Positions 13,445-14,759 of a DNA stretch of 14,759 bases are shown in pieces (position 1 is the first letter of the stretch; every line of letters starts with the position of its first letter). Source of the DNA: Deltaproteobacteria bacterium. GTDB taxonomy: Bacteria; Myxococcota; Myxococcia; Myxococcales; 40CM-4-68-19. The notes under the pieces were generated by a model. That model did no database searches. It was not told where the DNA came from and worked only from the letters and a program-made list of their open reading frames with translations. The stretch lies in NCBI GenBank assembly GCA_018266095.1, contig JAFEBC010000526.1:1-14759 (forward strand), given 5' to 3'. A program made the position numbers and the translations under genes.

Positions 13445-14759
13445 CTATCGTGAACGCAGCGCGGCGCGCGCCTCGTCGACCCCGGGCACGGGGCGATCGG
13501 TCTGCGACCAGCGCTGCAGGAACTCACGCGCGAGCGCGAGCGATTCGTCGGCGCGGCCGAGCTTGGCGAGGAGGCGCGACCGCCGCCAGAGCGCGAGCAC
13601 GCCGTGCGCCGTGGCCCCGTAGGTTCCGGAGCCGGCGCCCACCCAGGTCACGCGCGCGTAGGTGCGCTCGGCGAGCGCGAGGTCACCCGTCTGCTCCGCG
13701 CACTGCGCCAGGTGGAACAACGAGCGCTGCTCCAGCTCCGCCGAGCCCTGCCCCAGGCGCACCGCGTCCGCGCAGGGACGGCAGCCCGCCACCGCCGCGG
13801 CGCGCACGAGCAGCATCTCCAGCATCACGTGCACCGGACCCGTCGAGAGCGACTCCAGCACGGGCGCGATCTGCGGGCACGGGCCGCTCCCTCGCTGCGC
13901 CAGCGCGCGCTCGAAGGTCGCGTACGCCACCATCTCGCGCAGCCCCAGCCGCGTGAACTGCTCGATGCGCAACGTGTCCACGCGCTGCAACGCCTCCTGG
14001 TCGCCGAGCACCTCGGCGATCGAGCGCTGCTCCTCGAGCGCCTGCACCGCGTTGCCCGCCGTGCCCTGCGTGTGACCGAGATCGTACGCGGTCTGGAACG
14101 ATTCGCGCGCCTGGTTGAGCCGGCCGGCGAGCACGTCGGTCTCGCCCAGGAAGTAGCGGCCCATGTTCTGCTCCAGCACGTCGCCGGAGAGCAGCCGCTC
14201 CGCGAGGCGCCGCGTGCGCGCGAGGTTGCCCACCTCGATCGAGAGCCGGCAGATGGGCACCAGTCGATGCAGCTTCTCACCGTGGACGAGGAGCAGTCGC
14301 TCGAGGGCAGCGTCGACGTCGGCGGCGCGGTGCTCGAGGACGGCCACGCGCGCCCAGGTGAGCTGCGCCTCCTCGCCGTCCGGGTTGTCGGCGGCCCACT
14401 GACGCGCGAAGGTCTTCGCTTCGTCGGGGCGCCCCGCGAGCGAGAGCAGGTTGAACAGATCGCTGCCCGCCTGCAGGTCCGGCCGCATGCGGTTGACCTG
14501 CCGGAAGGCGGCCTCCGCGTCGGCCTCGTGCCGCGAGCCGTGCGCCGCGCTGCCCAGGACCCATTGGAAGAGCGGGTCGAGCCGCTGCTCCTGCGTCGAC
14601 GCGGACAGGAGCGCGAACTGCCTCGCGGTGTCGTTGTCGGCGAGCGCGCGCAGGAGCAGCTCCCCTCCTGGATCGCGGCCGGGCTCGAGCCGGGCGGACG
14701 CGCGCGCGATGGTGGCCTGCGCCGCGGAGGAGCCCTGGTACTGCGCGAGCGCGAGCATG
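13445..14759 (-). CDS. TPR-rich protein, C-terminal part (5' end beyond the window)
   Basis: At least 437 codons of an alpha-helical repeat protein reach the right edge; the ATG at 14758 is probably internal. Tetratricopeptide-like units recur, for example LGSAAHGSRHEADAEAAFRQVNRMRPDL, LLSLAGRPDEAKTFARQWAADNP, YFLGETDVLAGRLNQARESF and HLAQCAEQTGDLALAERTYA. The end (LLAKLGRADESLALAREFLQRW, then EARAAL) resembles the C-termini of TPR domains fused to serine/threonine kinases in myxobacteria and acidobacteria. An N-terminal kinase outside the window is therefore possible but unseen. No signal peptide or catalytic motif is in the visible part. TPR domains mediate protein-protein contacts. It lies 52 bases upstream of the BIG2 gene on the same strand. 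Confidence 0.75.
   Translation of the reverse strand, partial: MLALAQYQGSSAAQATIARASARLEPGRDPGGELLLRALADNDTARQFALLSASTQEQRLDPLFQWVLGSAAHGSRHEADAEAAFRQVNRMRPDLQAGSDLFNLLSLAGRPDEAKTFARQWAADNPDGEEAQLTWARVAVLEHRAADVDAALERLLLVHGEKLHRLVPICRLSIEVGNLARTRRLAERLLSGDVLEQNMGRYFLGETDVLAGRLNQARESFQTAYDLGHTQGTAGNAVQALEEQRSIAEVLGDQEALQRVDTLRIEQFTRLGLREMVAYATFERALAQRGSGPCPQIAPVLESLSTGPVHVMLEMLLVRAAAVAGCRPCADAVRLGQGSAELEQRSLFHLAQCAEQTGDLALAERTYARVTWVGAGSGTYGATAHGVLALWRRSRLLAKLGRADESLALAREFLQRWSQTDRPVPGVDEARAALRSR

Noticed and set aside
13393..13527. Upstream start for the BIG2 lipoprotein
   Set aside because: It would overlap the TPR gene by more than 80 bases and bury the lipoprotein signal that begins at the ATG at 13392.
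10915..13956. Open frame of about 1000 codons on the plus strand opposite the BIG2 gene
   Set aside because: Almost entirely Arg/Gly/Ala/Glu with no recognisable fold, and it covers two well-supported minus-strand genes. It is a composition artefact.
1..14759. Search for CRISPR arrays, insertion sequences, tRNA genes, toxin-antitoxin or phage-defence genes
   Set aside because: No regularly spaced short repeats, transposase motifs, cloverleaf-like sequence or defence-family domains were seen. The only repeats are the protein-coding BIG2 units.

Overview
The window is very GC-rich DNA, with G or C at most third codon positions. It has compact bacterial gene packing and no tRNA, rRNA, CRISPR array, insertion sequence or phage gene that I could see. 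Several traits suggest a myxobacterium-like organism (Myxococcota): a lipoprotein-type DUF2252 protein, a large bacterial-Ig-like (BIG2) repeat lipoprotein, a soluble multi-PAS hybrid histidine kinase, a TPR protein and an outer-membrane barrel tail. This assignment is an inference from gene content and composition, not from a marker gene.

Layout. The left edge (1-126, +) is the last 41 codons of a gene whose product ends like an outer-membrane beta-barrel. It converges on a minus-strand block read from right to left: a hybrid histidine kinase (2734-5166), a single-span membrane protein of unknown function three bases downstream (1438-2730), and a DUF2252 kinase-like putative lipoprotein (156-1337). 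A 319-base intergenic region (5167-5485) separates this block from a divergent plus-strand operon. It carries a recognisable promoter for the kinase and a perfect 17-bp inverted repeat.

The plus-strand operon (5486-10252) is a tightly overlapping glycan cassette: a Wzx-type flippase, a GT8-like glycosyltransferase and two GT4-type glycosyltransferases. Stops and starts overlap or nearly touch, so translation is probably coupled. The likely job is assembly and export of a lipid-linked oligosaccharide for a surface polysaccharide. No initiating sugar-phosphate transferase, Wzy polymerase, Wza or Wzc is present, so those steps must be encoded elsewhere or beyond the window.

The right part is again on the minus strand: the C-terminal portion of a TPR-rich protein that runs off the window (13445-14759), an 826-residue putative lipoprotein made of eight BIG2-like repeats and a C-terminal cupredoxin domain with a complete type-1 copper ligand set (10912-13392), and a GstA-like glutathione S-transferase (10256-10876). 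The last two genes share an unusual start context: a TANNCT -10-like hexamer followed by CCCGCGC directly before ATG, with no Shine-Dalgarno sequence. This suggests leaderless transcripts.

No single feature proves a new system. The points most worth following are the copper-site-tipped BIG2 lipoprotein, the apparently exported kinase-like DUF2252 protein, and the regulatory region between the sensor kinase and the glycan cassette.
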